Assembly (NCBI GenBank): GCA_902728285.1
Contig: CACVBU010000567.1
Coordinates: 434,001-498,000 of the forward strand
Origin: Clytia hemisphaerica
Taxonomy: Eukaryota; Cnidaria; Hydrozoa; Leptothecata; Clytiidae
DNA: 64,000 nucleotides
Direction of reading: 5' to 3'
Made by a program: the position numbers and the translations under genes. The notes under the pieces are model-generated. The model was not told the origin of the DNA and did not search any database. It saw nothing but the letters and a program-made list of their open reading frames with translations. This document shows positions 11,801 to 22,661 of this stretch, in pieces. How positions within the stretch are numbered: position 1 is the first letter of the stretch; every line of letters begins with the position of its first letter.

Positions 11801-12967
11801 GTAAAATGCGACGATTAATGTAGAGAACATCAGTTTGTAGGAGACGGTTGAAATATAAAGAAGTGTCAGTTGGAGTGGAATTAGGCTAACAGCGTTGTTT
11901 CTGTTGAACCTGATATTATCAAAAATAATCTCCTTTTGTTTTAAAGTTTGTTCTATAGCCTTGAAAGTTTTTATGTTTACAATGCAGATCAACTTCTTCA
12001 ATATATAAAACTTGTTATCACTCTTCATCTTTCAGCGGGACAAGAGCGTTACCGAACGATCACGACGGCGTATTACCGTGGCGCGATGGGTTTCATTCTA
12101 ATGTACGATATCACGAACGAAGAATCTTTCAAAGCTGTCACCGATTGGTACGTCATCATCTCCCTTTTCTTTCGTATAGCCCTCCAATAGGATGCTTTGA
12201 GCCCAATTACAGTAATTAATTAATGCACCTTTTCGACTGTAGCCGCCAATTGACGCGCAGGCATTCTTTATCCGTTTTACCATCCTAAAACCGTCGCAGT
12301 CTTTTTTTTCACACCTATAGAAAATAGAAAAAGGTATACATGGGAATAACTTATCAGAGCAAAGACTTTAGATACAAAACTCCAACTTTCGGGTCAGGGC
12401 TGGGAAGCATTCTGGCCCATTTACTGAAAGAAATTCCTTCACCAACCCTGATATTATACCATGCTTGTTGAGTGAAAGGCTATCGTTTGCCATTATTAGA
12501 TTACTGAAAAAGCTTTTTCGCTTTACGCGATAGTAAAAAAAATTGGCCAGTTTGAGCCCTCGAGCCTTAGCTGATGTGTAACCTTTATCTTCTGTTTCAC
12601 GTTTTTTATATCAGTACAAGTGTGACTAACTGCTTTACTGCTTTTTAGGGCGAGCCAAGTGAAAACATATTCGTGGGACAATACACAAGTTGTTTTGGTG
12701 GGTAATAAATGCGACATGGAGGAAGAGCGCGCGGTCACGTACGAACAAGGCCGTAAATTGGGGGACCAGCTGGGTTTCCCTTTCTTCGAAGCGTCGGCCA
12801 AAGACAACGTGAACGTTCGCGACGCGTTCGATAAGTTAGTGGACGTGATTTGTGAACGAATGACGGATGCGATCGATGGGGATCTTATCCCTGGCAATGG
12901 AACAAAACCTGGTACTACTGACCTCAAATCAAAACCCAATCAAAGCGAAGGCGGGTGTGCTTGCTGA
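5850..12967 (+). CDS. Rab3: Rab3 small GTPase (3 exons: 5850-6084, 12036-12147, 12649-12967)
   Basis: The joined exons encode 221 residues. In animals Rab3 sits on secretory and synaptic vesicles and, in its GTP form, controls docking and exocytosis. Visible motifs: P-loop GNSSVGKT (29-36), switch I with T54, DTAGQE (77-82, split between exons 1 and 2), NKCD (135-138), SAK (165-167) and a C-terminal CAC (219-221) for double geranylgeranylation. The phrases [10 protein letters not shown] and IKTYSWDN-like VKTYSWDN are Rab3 hallmarks. Splice sites: donor at 6085, acceptor ending 12035 (phase 1); donor at 12148, acceptor ending 12648 (phase 2, inside the DW of exon 2). The start has context CAAAATGG. 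Length matches the usual 218-220 residues. Intron 1 is nearly 6 kb and repeat-bearing. A retrotransposon lies just upstream and may affect transcription. Confidence 0.95.
6598..7138. mobile_element. Harbinger-like MITE in Rab3 intron 1 (TTA target)
   Basis: TIRs GGGGCCGTCGACAAACGA (from 6598) and its complement (to 7138) are flanked by TTA at 6595-6597 and 7139-7141. A second inverted stretch just inside (TTTTAACGGC / GCCGTTAAAA) extends the arms past 40 bp. The internal 90-residue ORF at 6928 has no recognisable domain and runs into the right arm, so I do not call it a gene. TTA duplication and GG-initial TIR fit PIF/Harbinger MITEs. Confidence 0.8.
7461..7640 (+). repeat. Dispersed repeat, copy 1
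   Basis: The segment starting AGAAAAGTTGTATTTCTTAC and containing GATCTTCTATGTGGCG, TTTTGTCCCGC and AATATGCGTTTCCCGT recurs in the same orientation at 23464-23600 with only a few differences. The 23.5-kb copy lacks the roughly 40 bases between the last two motifs. Nature unknown. Confidence 0.7.
7641..12035 (+). other. Remainder of Rab3 intron 1, no recognised feature
   Basis: About 4.4 kb of AT-rich intron. Small ORFs (for example at 9235 and 11030) lack domains and look like chance. I see no terminal-repeat element with defensible ends here. The far end carries the polypyrimidine tract and acceptor TCTTTCAG used by exon 2. Confidence 0.6.
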
Positions 12968-14231
12968 GTCAGTGAAATGAAATGTTTCCATCGTAGCAGG
13001 TAACATTTTGTCGATGTTTAGATCGGTATGTCTCTGGAGCAATCAACAACTGAAACCCACGAATTAATTTTTTTACTGATATTAAGATATTGGAAAAGTG
13101 TTATCGAAATAAATCATCTTATCGGTCGTAGGACGTGGTGTAAAATCGTCCTGTGGGAGAATCTGTTTTTTGAGTGATTTTGAAAATGCCTATGTAATAG
13201 TAATAAGTTCTTGCTCGATGCTCAGAAGTCTTTTCTTTTGCAACTAATCTAAAATACTCGAAAAATGCTAGTTTCCTTATCTATAGAGACCCATTCATTC
13301 TAAACTCTGAAACTCTTGAATGTTTTAAAAAATAACTTTCTTCTCATTCACTTTCTTATATTATTCAACTTTTCTTAGAATATTTAGAAATCAAAATATT
13401 TATTTTTTAACAATTTGAACTATTTTCTTATTCCTTTTCGTTCTTTATCTTTCAAACTAAATGAAGCAATTCTGAAACAAAATGGTCACCATTCCTCTTA
13501 TCTCATTGGTGCATAATGACGTCAGAATTTATTCTAAGGCTTCTGATTGGACGAAATATTTGAGGTGGATTATTATTGAATAGTGTACTATTACTGAAGT
13601 AAATAATTTTAGAAAAAATTGTATTTTATTTATTTAGTTCTTTTTCTTAATTCTATTTCTCCTTTGTGCTCAAATACAGGAATGCTTTTTTCGCAGAATA
13701 TTCTGCTAGCCCTGGTTAAACCATTCTATCTACTCGGGAAACCTATTTTCCTGAAACACTGTATTTGTTTTTATCAACGCCCTGTTTAATTAGTTCATCT
13801 CCAAATCACTGTATAATAATTTTTGGATCTTTTTCCACTTTTCATTTGGCTTTAGAAGTACCACGCAGGCCCCTGTATTTAAGCACAAAAGGAAACAGTC
13901 ATCTGACTGAACACGGGGGTTTATTTTATTTGTCTTATGTCCTTGTATGTAAATAGTTTAACATTGTTGTGAATTTTTTTTTGTTGTCATCCGTGGGCCA
14001 TTTTGTCTTTTAGTCTGTAGTATCTTTATTCTAAACAATTTTGTTTTGTTTTTGTATTTAATGTTTTATTTTTGTTTTTTGTGAATTTTGTCATGAAATT
14101 ATTTAGGCGGGAAAGATGAAAATATACACTTCATGTGTTTTCCCTTGCTGTTGATGTCGTAAGATTACACTTCCAAAAATTCTGGTAACTTTTTACAATC
14201 AATCTTCGAAAAGATTCTTTGAAAAAGAATA
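12968..14231 (+). other. Rab3 3' UTR and intergenic sequence
   Basis: The Rab3 stop is followed by AT-rich sequence. The first canonical polyadenylation hexamer AATAAA is at 13108-13113, about 140 bp past the stop, so the 3' UTR may end near 13130. The rest to 14231 is T-rich with no supported gene. Confidence 0.5.
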
Positions 14232-14763
14232 CTTTAAGGGCAGAAACTTTCGCGGGCAGAAACTTTCGCGGGCAGAAACTTTCGCGGGCAGAAACTTTCG
14301 CGGGCAGAAACTTTTGCGTTTTTCGCGTTTTTGCCATTTTTTCGCGAAAGTTTCTGCCAGGTAAGAAATTAAACAAGTTAATTTCGCGAAAAATCAAATT
14401 TTCTTAAAAATCGCGAAAGTTTTTTCCAAGTTTTAAAAGCCGAGGAGAGTCGATACTATCGATATTATCGCAGTGACTAGGATTCGGTATGGGAGGAAGA
14501 AGTGCAAATAGTTTATTTTTCATTTATTAGCATATCACTCTTTCGATTGAAGAAAAAAATGACATTTGAAATAATTTTTTAATCATTTCCCTAGCCATTC
14601 GCGAAAGTTATTGCTACTAAAATTGAAAATTCACAAAAGACCGCGAAAGTTTCTTCCGTAAATTTTCTTCAAAAAGTAAAAATCGCGAAACTTAAATCCG
14701 CGAAATTTCGCAACTTTTCGGTCTCGCGAAAGTTTCTGCCCGCGAAAGTTTCTGCCCTTAAAG
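14232..14763. mobile_element. Foldback MITE with iterated TTTCGCG motifs, TA target
   Basis: The TIR CTTTAAGGGCAGAAACTTTC is flanked by TA at 14230-14231 and 14764-14765. The left TIR continues as about five tandem copies of a 17-bp unit (GGCAGAAACTTTCGCGG), and the right end carries inverted copies of the same unit. Further isolated TTTCGCG/CGCGAAA motifs are scattered through the interior. The architecture suggests reiterated binding sites for a transposase. A shorter relative lies at 42083-42376. Confidence 0.8.
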
Positions 14764-15371
14764 TAGATAGGCTTACCATGGATTAAAGTATGTTTACATT
14801 TCGAATTTCTGTATAAAGAAAGTGTTACTTTTCTTAACCTAAGGAGGATGGAATTTTGTTCCTTGCTGAAAAATTTTGATGGACTAGAGTTTGGCGCGAA
14901 GGGGTTTTGGTGTAAAAATATCTCACCAGATGATAAAAAAACTTTGGAAAAATGATTTTGGAGGAAGATGTTCAAATATCACTGTTAAGGGGCCTCCTCA
15001 CCTTCTTGCAAAATGTATCTACACTACTTGCAGAATGTTTTAAATGATTTTCAATATTAAATTTGTAAAGCAGTTTGAATATGTTTACTGTAGCTGAAAT
15101 CTCTTTTTAGCGTTATTTTGCTCAACAACAGCATGGGGATTTGAGAGGGTTTTTTTTTTAAAAGGTATGGGAAATCTTAAACAGTCTTAGCTTTCCGAAG
15201 CTCATTTTACAACTATCCAGAGTTTTTGAAAAGTACTCTGTACCAGAAGTTGACCTCATGACCTCATGTTTATCGTTTCGTAGTCTACGGTAGTGAATTT
15301 TGAAATTATCCACAGATACTGGGTCTGTGTACAAAAAAATAGAATAAGGTGCGAATGTGGCAGAGTGGAAT
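14764..15371. other. Unassigned AT-rich spacer
   Basis: About 600 bp between two foldback elements; no ORF, RNA or repeat with definable ends seen. Confidence 0.5.
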
Positions 15372-15373
15372 CT

Positions 15374-16057
15374 ATGAAGTTAGATCGCCGCCAAAATTCG
15401 ATCCTTCAAGTCGTCCTGTCGCACTAGAAGTCGTCCCGTCGCGATTTTCGGTAGTCGAATCATCCCAAGTTTCAAGTTGTCCCGTCGCACTAGAAGTTCG
15501 CAGGTCGTAATTCTTTTAAGTCGAACCATACCAAGTTTCTAGTGGTTGATATCAGAAGTTAACTCGTCGGAGCTTGGTACATGTTCCAATCATGTACGTT
15601 TACTGTCATCCATCAGGTATATTATGGAGATAAAAATATAACTTTGTATAGTTTTTGAGCTCTAATCAACAAGTAAATTTCCACACGTGTGTTTCCACCA
15701 GCTTCCATTTTGAACATTGAAGTTCTCCCTGGATGAGCTCTGCACGTGCACAAAAACTGCACATCACACGAACATAACATTATCTCCACAATATTTTGAT
15801 TTTTGATATACGAAACAATAAAGTTTTCTTTCGGAATAGCCTAGAGTTCAACTCTTTGGGATGAGTCGACTGCCGAAATTTGCGACGAGTCAACTTCTGA
15901 GGCAACGACTCGACTTAAAATTTGGAATCTTTCGACTTCCGAAAGATTCCGACTTGCAAACTTCTAATGCGACATACGGACTTCTAGTGCGACGGGACGA
16001 CTTCTAGTACGACGGGACGACTTGAAGGATCGAATTTTGGCGGCGATCTAACTTCAT
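15374..16057. mobile_element. Foldback element with tandem AAGTCGTCCCGTCGC motifs
   Basis: The TIR ATGAAGTTAGATCGCCGCC begins at 15374, with its complement ending at 16057. Next come tandem copies of a roughly 20-bp unit (AAGTCGTCCCGTCGCACTAG) on the left and inverted copies on the right; the interior contains further AGTCG/CGACT motifs. The flanks TGGAATCT (15366-15373) and AGGAATCT (16058-16065) match at 7 of 8 positions and look like an 8-bp target duplication, as in hAT or foldback-type elements. No transposase is encoded. Confidence 0.75.
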
Positions 16058-16074
16058 AGGAATCTCGAGGAATC

Positions 16075-16244
16075 TTGGTGCGGCGGGCGGGATGGGAATC
16101 TTTTTATGCATTTCGTCGTAGTGGGCGGGGGCGCTAAGAAAGGGCGGATAGACACGTAGCTTTCTAGACCGATCGTTTATATATCATCAGGCTACCAGGC
16201 TAGCGGAATTTCAAAATGGAGGACAAAAAAAGAAAAAAATTTCG
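16075..16244 (+). promoter_or_regulatory. GC-rich patch followed by an orphan first-exon-like sequence
   Basis: A GC-rich stretch (GGGCGGGGGCG near 16125) precedes AAAATGG at 16213-16219. The ATG at 16216 opens a short Lys-rich reading frame (MEDKKRKKF) that ends in CG followed by GTGAGA, a good splice donor at 16245. It resembles the promoter plus first exon of Rab3 in layout. I find no downstream exon to pair with it, so this may be a gene relic, a transposed promoter or chance. Confidence 0.3.
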
Positions 16245-16382
16245 GTGAGAAGATTTTTTTATGTTTCAAATTTGGGTAAGAAAAACGTTTTTATCATGTT
16301 TTTGGAGCTTGTGTTTTAGCAAAGTTTGTTGTAAGCTCCTATTATAAGAAAAGGATATTTTTCAATATGTATTGACTCTATA

Positions 16383-17057
16383 CCGTGAAAAAGGGTAACT
16401 TGCATCAGTGACAGTGGAGGCTAACATGCATATATATACCCCAATTCACAGACTTGTCTGGTCATGGTTTTCTCACCTTGTAATATGAAAATCAAATTTA
16501 AGAAAACATGTAATTAATTGAGGAAAGATAATTATAATTACCATGAATTGCGTTTCCCAAATGACCTCATTTTACACGCTTCATAATCTGACATCTTGTT
16601 ATTTAGAATTTTCAAAAGAATAAGTCGCGATTACGTCATTAGTCCAAAATATGATTGGCTGATAGATATGAGCCTGGTTTCCCCATCCACTCGGTAAAAT
16701 ATCCACCACCCTTCAGGCACCCTTGAGAGACAGGGGCGGCAAAAAAAGTAAGTACGCAACCTTATGGAAACCACCCCATTTTGACATTTTTTTTAAACAA
16801 GTGGCGAAAACGGGGGAGAGTGTGCAGAGGAGAGTAGGCAAAAGACATTTACAATCACGCTCTTCGAAACTTGTGACATGTTGTCGTGGGAAAAGAAAAG
16901 TGATTCTGATCAAAGGTACGTTTTTCTATTGTCAAGTAATTTTGTCATAATGTTTCCATGTCAACACTTTGAAGAGAAGTAATACTGCTCTAGTTGGTCT
17001 GTGAATTGGGGTATATGCATGTTAGCATCCACTGATGCAAGTTACCCTTTTTCACGG
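16383..17057. mobile_element. MITE, TIR CCGTGAAAAAGGGTAACTTG, TA target
   Basis: Arms of about 70 bp, including GTGGAGGCTAACATGCAT on the left, are mirrored at the right end (ATGCATGTTAGCATCCAC) and flanked by TA at 16381-16382 and 17058-17059. The family has a second, compact member at 63419-63644. The interior is unrelated AT-rich sequence without a supported ORF. Confidence 0.75.
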
Positions 17058-17063
17058 TATATA

Positions 17064-17690
17064 CCGGGTGACCCACGAAAAAGTTCGGACCTTTCTCGGC
17101 GTCTTGAGGCCGAACAAATGTCCCAAAGTGCTCGGAATTTTGGTATTTAAAAAGTAGATATCCTAACTTAAAATTTGAGCTATCACTTTTTAAATTTGAC
17201 CAACTAGTTCTCTACTTATGACCTTTTAAACTCAAAATTCACTTTTCGGAAAGTGTAAAAAACACGTAAAAAAGAGGTATTAAATTAATGCAATCAATTA
17301 GAAAATCTCTTATAAATTGACTTATTTAACGAGTTTTATGACATTAATAATTATTAAAAACAACTTTTAAAGTAGTTTTTGTTTAAACCAAGACTAGTTT
17401 TTATCAAAATTGGCACTTTCAAGGAATTTTCTCAAAAACTGTATATCAAAAACGTCGAAAAATACCTAATTTGATACCCCTTTTTTACCTGTTTTTTACA
17501 CTTTCCGAAAAGTGAATTTTGAGTTTAAAAGCTCATAACTAGGGAACTTGTGCGTCAAATTTAAAAAGTAATGGCTCGGATTTTAAGTTAGGATATCTAC
17601 TTTCTAAATAATAAAACTCCAAGCACTTTGGGACATTTGTTCGGCCTCAAGACGCCGAGAAACGTCCGAACTTTTTCGTGGGTCACCCGG
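17064..17690. mobile_element. MITE, TIR CCGGGTGACCCACGAAAAAG, TA target
   Basis: Inverted arms of roughly 120 bp (with GTTCGGAC, GACGCCGAGA and CACTTTGGGACATTTGTTC) are flanked by TA at 17062-17063 and 17691-17692. It abuts the previous MITE within a few bases. The TIR is related to that of the element at 142-1011. No coding capacity. Confidence 0.8.
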
Positions 17691-18417
17691 TACATATTAT
17701 ATTATATAGTTCATAAAACCGAAAATCAATCGTAAAAAAAGTAAAAATCAATCGTAAAATTAGGCTAGTCTTACCACTTTTATCTTTCCCTTTACAACAA
17801 TACAATGCTGACCAAGTTGACACAACACATTTATACTGAAGAAAGCGGGAATTTGATGGGAGAGTTAGATTGTCCACAAAGGCGGCAACCTAAAATATGT
17901 TCCGTTCGCGTCGCCCGACTGACTCACCTTCCAAACATAAATCCCGAGTCTGACAAGTCGGAAAAATGTCGGAAAAAGTTTTGGATAGCTAAGCACTTCT
18001 TTGAATCATCATTCGCCTAGTTTTTGTTTAGGCGTAGGTCACAATCACAAATAAGTTGTGTTCGCGTCGTCCGACCGACTCTCTTTAGTCTTTCTATCTT
18101 AAAAATCCGACACTTTTCAGTCGGAAAGTTGGAAATCTGTTGGATTTTTTACCAATATTATTCAAAGCATTTTGTACATTCATCGTTAGTCGCCGATTGG
18201 ATCATCCAGTGTTAGTTCAAAGAAGCTTTCGTCCGTAATTTTTCAGAGATTGTTTGCGGGCTAGAGACAAAACGCTGAATGACGGAATAACGGAACCGGA
18301 ATAGCTGTTCCGGCCGGAATAGGCCGGAATAGCTATTCCGCGGAATATGATTTTTTTATAGATATATTTTTTTTGTAATATAGCTATTCCACGGAATATG
18401 ATTTTTTATTATCGTAT

Positions 18418-18915
18418 TATAAGGCTGATGGAAATTAATGATATGTTTACCGTAATGACGATTTTCAGAATTCGATGCGGCCAAGTTTTCATTATTCATT
18501 ATTCATTATTTTCCCATAAACATTTATTTTTACCAGATTTTTCGTTTTTCCTTATAGATACACAATCGGAACTCTCGTGTTTTTATTGATTCTTTTGGTT
18601 CCCGTTTGTACAAGCTTAAAGAGATAAATCTTTTTCTTCCCGCTAGAGAATTATATAATGTTATCTCCACAATATGACAAAATTAAATTCACACGGTAAA
18701 GACTACTAGAGGGCCGTTCGGGTTGTTAACAATCTAAAAAAGCCACGGGCCGTTTGTTTTGATATCAACTTCGAAAATTTTTGTTCTCTGCTCAAGTCGG
18801 AGGAAAAATAATGACAACTTTTTGAGAAAATGGCAAATAATGATAACTTGATGCGGCAGGTTTTTGAACACGCAGGCGGCTTACGGTAAACATAACATTA
18901 AATTCCATCGGCCTA
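18418..18915 (+). repeat. Internal repeat shared, inverted, with 51010-52300
   Basis: The segment includes GAGATAAATCTTTTTCTTCC, TTATCTCCACAATATGAC, CTAGAGGGCCGTTCGGGTTG and ATGATAACTTGATGCGGCAG; each recurs in reverse complement between 52310 and 51015. The copy at 51-52 kb is interrupted by a MITE at 51248-52053. This copy, intact across TTA at 18661-18663, shows the empty target. Confidence 0.85.
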
Positions 18916-19040
18916 ATATAATAATCTTTCTCTTTTATCACCCCTGAGGGTATATCTATGTACATAACTATCCATAATCACCCATAATCACATATAATCA
19001 GCAATCGGCTACCTCATTGGCTGTTTTTTCACCCTTATCA

Positions 19041-19208
19041 GGGAAAACTTCGTCGGGGAAAATTTTCGTCGGTGAAAATTTTTGTCGGGGAAAAATTCGT
19101 CACTTGCTGGTAGTTGGTAAACGCATTAAGGCCGGGGAAAATTTTCGTCGGGGAAAATATTCGTCACTTGTCCAAAATTTCGTCACTTTTCCCCGACGAA
19201 GTTTTCCC
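19041..19208. repeat. Small foldback of GGGGAAAATTTTCGTC units
   Basis: Several tandem or near-tandem copies of a 16-bp unit, GGGGAAAATTTTCGTC, run from 19041. The end TTTTCCCCGACGAAGTTTTC inverts the beginning GGGAAAACTTCGTCGGGG. The unit is similar in length and layout to the GGGCAGAAACTTTCGC unit of the element at 14232. The target duplication is not clear. Confidence 0.6.
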
Positions 19209-19461
19209 CACTACTTCGCTTGTGAAGTCATTCGAATACCTTTCCCGGGGTGTTGTTTGGGATTTTATGTTTGAGTGTTTCCCTTACATATAACTAAGAT
19301 TGAACTAGATTAATTATACCTCACAGAAAATTTGACCGGCTAAAAACGCTGTACGACCCGGCAATCGTCCGTACCCCGTCCTGCGACCCAGTCCGGCGCT
19401 AGGGGAGGGGGTCATTTACCGTCCCGGACGGGTCCTTTACGTACGGTCTCGTAGCGCCCTT

Positions 19462-19625
19462 CCGTTAACTTTTCAGGACTTCGGACCTTTTTTTTCGGAA
19501 TCTACACCCAAAAAAATATGAAACATCAAAACCTGGATAAAAATTTTAAATTTGGCTTTGACCCGCTTCGAACCAGGGATCCCTAGTGTGTCAACCCGAC
19601 GCCTTAAACCACTGGGCCAACTTTA
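19462..19625 (-). repeat. tRNA-derived SINE-like segment
   Basis: On the minus strand 19625-19559 reads like a tRNA head: a box-A-like CCCAGTGGTTTAAGG and a B box CTGGTTCGAAG about 35 bp apart. The adjacent body (TTTTCAGGACTTCGGACC through TTTGACCC) recurs in the same orientation at 19858-19945. A folded cloverleaf is poor, so I read it as a SINE relic rather than a functional tRNA. Confidence 0.45.
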
Positions 19626-19857
19626 GCTGTGTGGTGATCTATTTCTCAGCGATCTTATACCTTTGCTAGCTTGCCTTGGCCCAGAGCTCAATAGGGACCC
19701 CTCAGAGTATTTTTTTAGACTTGGCTGAAGATGTGCGTCAGCACCAAGTGGTTCACGAGTTGTAGAAACGTCCCACTGCTTTCCATCCCCCACCGGCGGG
19801 GACTCCAAGCTGGTGGTCTGGTACGATGAGTTCTGACCCCCCTAGAGCCTTGCCATG

Positions 19858-19945
19858 AATTTTTCAGGACTACGGACCACTTATTTTGGAATCTACACCC
19901 AAAAAAACATAAATTATCAAAATCTGGTCAAAAATTGGGACTTTG
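19858..19945 (-). repeat. Second copy of the SINE-like body
   Basis: Repeats the body at 19470-19560: TTTTTCAGGACTACGGACC, GGAATCTACACCCAAAAAAA and TTTGACCCG recur in order with scattered differences. Sequence beyond it differs from the first copy, so only this body is shared. Confidence 0.5.
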
Positions 19946-22661
19946 ACCCGAACCGTGGATGTGGAGCATGCATGGAGGCCATGGAGTGCTTTTTCAGGGA
20001 CTTTTTCTGGCTATTTATACCTTGCTCAAGGCCGACTAAGCAGTCAGGCGAAGTTCCCTGGTTGGACCAATTGAGGCCTCTACTACGAGGGGGTTTCATG
20101 GTTGGCGGAGGAGCGGAATCGGCCCTTTTTTCGGACGGAGTGACAGAATTTGGCGAAAATTTAGACGGAATTACGGAAATTGGGTTCTCTGACGGAGACG
20201 GAAAATTAGACAATTTTAGTGCGGAAAAACGGAATTTAGCAAACAAATTTGCGGAATTTCGGAATTGGTAAAAGATATTCAAAATTTGTGGAATTTTCGA
20301 CAAAAATATTGAATTTCAAAGGAATTTTCGGTGACGGAATTTTGGTTCAATTTAAGACGGTGTGATGGAAATTGGAGAAAAAAATTGGCGGAATTGCGGA
20401 ATCGGGTACCCCCTGAAACCCCCCCCTACTACAGCCCTCCATAATCACCTTGTAGGTGATTATGGAGGAAAAGAAAAAGATATAAAATCATATTCTGCGG
20501 AATAAAATAAGTCATATTCTGCGGAATACAATATATAAAAAAAATCATATTCCGTGGAATAGCTATTCCGGCCGGAACAGCTATTCCGGTTCCGGCATTC
20601 CGTCATTCCGTCATTCAGCGTTTTGTCTCTAGCCATTGTTTGCGTTAAAAAGTTTTTTGCAATCGTGATATGTAACAAAGATCATAATGCAGCTAGTGCG
20701 CTTGAAAATTATTGCCACGCGAACAAACCTATGTTCAGGGCACATTTTTCCGATGATTCTAGTGCTGACTGACTGCCTAGGTTCAGAGCGCACTTTTCCG
20801 ACAATTTTTGGGCCGACCGACCGACCAACTCACTTTTTGGGGCTCACTTTTTGGGGCTTTAATTGTTTACATTTTGCCTTCACTTGCTCATAACTCCTCC
20901 TGATTTCAAGCTTTTTATTTTAGCTCAATTCCTGCTGTGCCTTAGTATCTAGTCTCAATCTAGTCATCATCCTCTAATCTCAAACTCTCACTTATTCTAT
21001 TCTTTTTCTATTCAGCTCAGCAGCTAGGTCGTGCATTCAAGGCAAAAGTTATTTATTCACTATTAATGTTTCTCCTTTCTTTTTAGCTTATATTAAAACA
21101 TAATACAAATCATAATATTTAATTTTAAGTAATCATATTTATATATTATATAAAAATTTAAATGTATATTTTATATCTTATTAACTTAATCAAATCACAA
21201 GTCTTTCAGGTCTACATTTAGCCTGGATATCCAAGCTCAAAATTTTAGAAAAAACAAAATTTACCTCAACATACAAAGTTCTAAAATTATAGAGATTGGT
21301 CTCCCTAGAGAATGAAAGTGAAAACCCATGTTTCCTAGCCAACCCAGGGCAGCAAAACAGAAATTAATAAAAAGCAGTCTTACAAGATCTAAAACTATTT
21401 AAAACATCCAAAGATTACACCAAAGTCCATAAAAAAGTTTGCATGCATTATCATGACCAACCATGTTTTCTTGGAAAATGAGCTTGCCTCTGTTTTCTTT
21501 TTGTTCATGTTTTCATGTAACAGAAAGCCCTATCTTCACTAGCAACTGGAGGACTATCCTATTTTTGCTTTAGAATTGCTCAACGCTGTGTAGATTGGCC
21601 CTTACGGTTTTAGCAAAGTGAGCGCAAGCAAGCGGACTGCATTTTCTTAAAGAGAATGCAAATCGCTCTAGGGAGACCAGGCTGTAAACCAGAACATAAA
21701 ATATAAAAAATTAGACTGTGAAATAGTTTACAGCCTGGATATCCGGGCTAGTCTACATTATCACATCTTAGCCTCTCGCTTACTACATACTATTCTAAAC
21801 CCTTGTGGTGGTGTCTTTCAGCTTCAGTCATATCTCGCTACTTCGCTATCTCACTACTTCTTCTTGCAGCTGCTTTTAGCTTTAGTTGTTTTCATTTTAT
21901 TAGGTATTTTTAATAACTTTTTATTTTCAATATCATGATAATGTACGTTAGCGTATTATGTGATCACTTAATAGAACTAGAACATAGAACATAGAACTAG
22001 AACTAGAGCTGGAAATGACGCGAACACAACTTATATGTGATTGACGCCGTAAGGCGACAATCACAAATATCTTCGTTTCGCGTCGCCCGACCGACTCTCG
22101 AAAATTGAGTAGAATTGAGTCGGTGAGTCGGTAAATTTGTCAGACTTTTTCTGTCCATGATGTTCCCTTCGTTCAAAAATTTTATTAATGCTGATTTTTT
22201 GTGAGCGATTTCTAGCGCATTCGCAGCATTTTGACTTTGTTTATCATTACATGCGCCATTTGCGGTCATTATATAAACCCGAAAATTTTTACGACCGACT
22301 CACTTTTTAGACCCAACGAGGACGCGAAATGAAGATATTTGTGATTGCCGCCTAACCCACATTGAGTCCCGTTTGAGTTTTTTCATGTACCCTTATTGAA
22401 ATTTTCAAGAAATTTGGCGACGCGGTAGGGCCAATACCCCCGAGAGCCAAAAATAAGGTCCGCTTTTAAGGTTCACACATGTGCGCGCACATTTAATTAG
22501 GCAAATCAAAGATGGCGGCAAAAGATTTTGTTGATTGCCGACTTGATTCTTCGGGATTTACTAGATTTTAAAAACCCCGACAAAATTTACTACCGACCGA
22601 CCAACCGACTGGATTTGAAGATGTTTTATGACACAAACGGAACATATTTTAGGTTGCCGCC

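Larger units (their letters stand above)
18259..20634. mobile_element. 2.4-kb foldback element with perfect 10-bp TSD
   Basis: The TIR GGCTAGAGACAAAACGCTGA (18259) and its complement (to 20634) are flanked by identical ATTGTTTGCG at 18249-18258 and 20635-20644. Subterminal regions carry repeated GGAATAGCTATTCC-type motifs. The interior holds unrelated repeats: a segment shared with 51.0-52.3 kb, a small foldback at 19041-19208 and two SINE-like segments. A 9-10-bp duplication suggests Mutator-like or foldback elements. No transposase ORF. Confidence 0.78.
17881..22661. repeat. Nest of GGCGGCAAYC-type inverted repeats
   Basis: GGCGGCAACCTAAAATATG at 17881 is matched by its complement ending at 22661. 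Inside it, GGCG..CAATCACAAATAAG at 18031 is mirrored by sequence at 22019-22048. A complete 300-bp member with both ends lies at 22053-22352. All share CGCGTCGYCCGACCGACTC-like subterminal sequence; further degraded pieces occur near 20700-20850 and 22530-22660. The outer pair may be one element opened by later insertions or separate members in opposite orientation. Confidence 0.6.

Noticed and set aside
19855..20271. 138-residue ORF
   Set aside because: Overlaps a SINE-like body and a GGAATTT-rich low-complexity tract, with an equally long ORF on the other strand.
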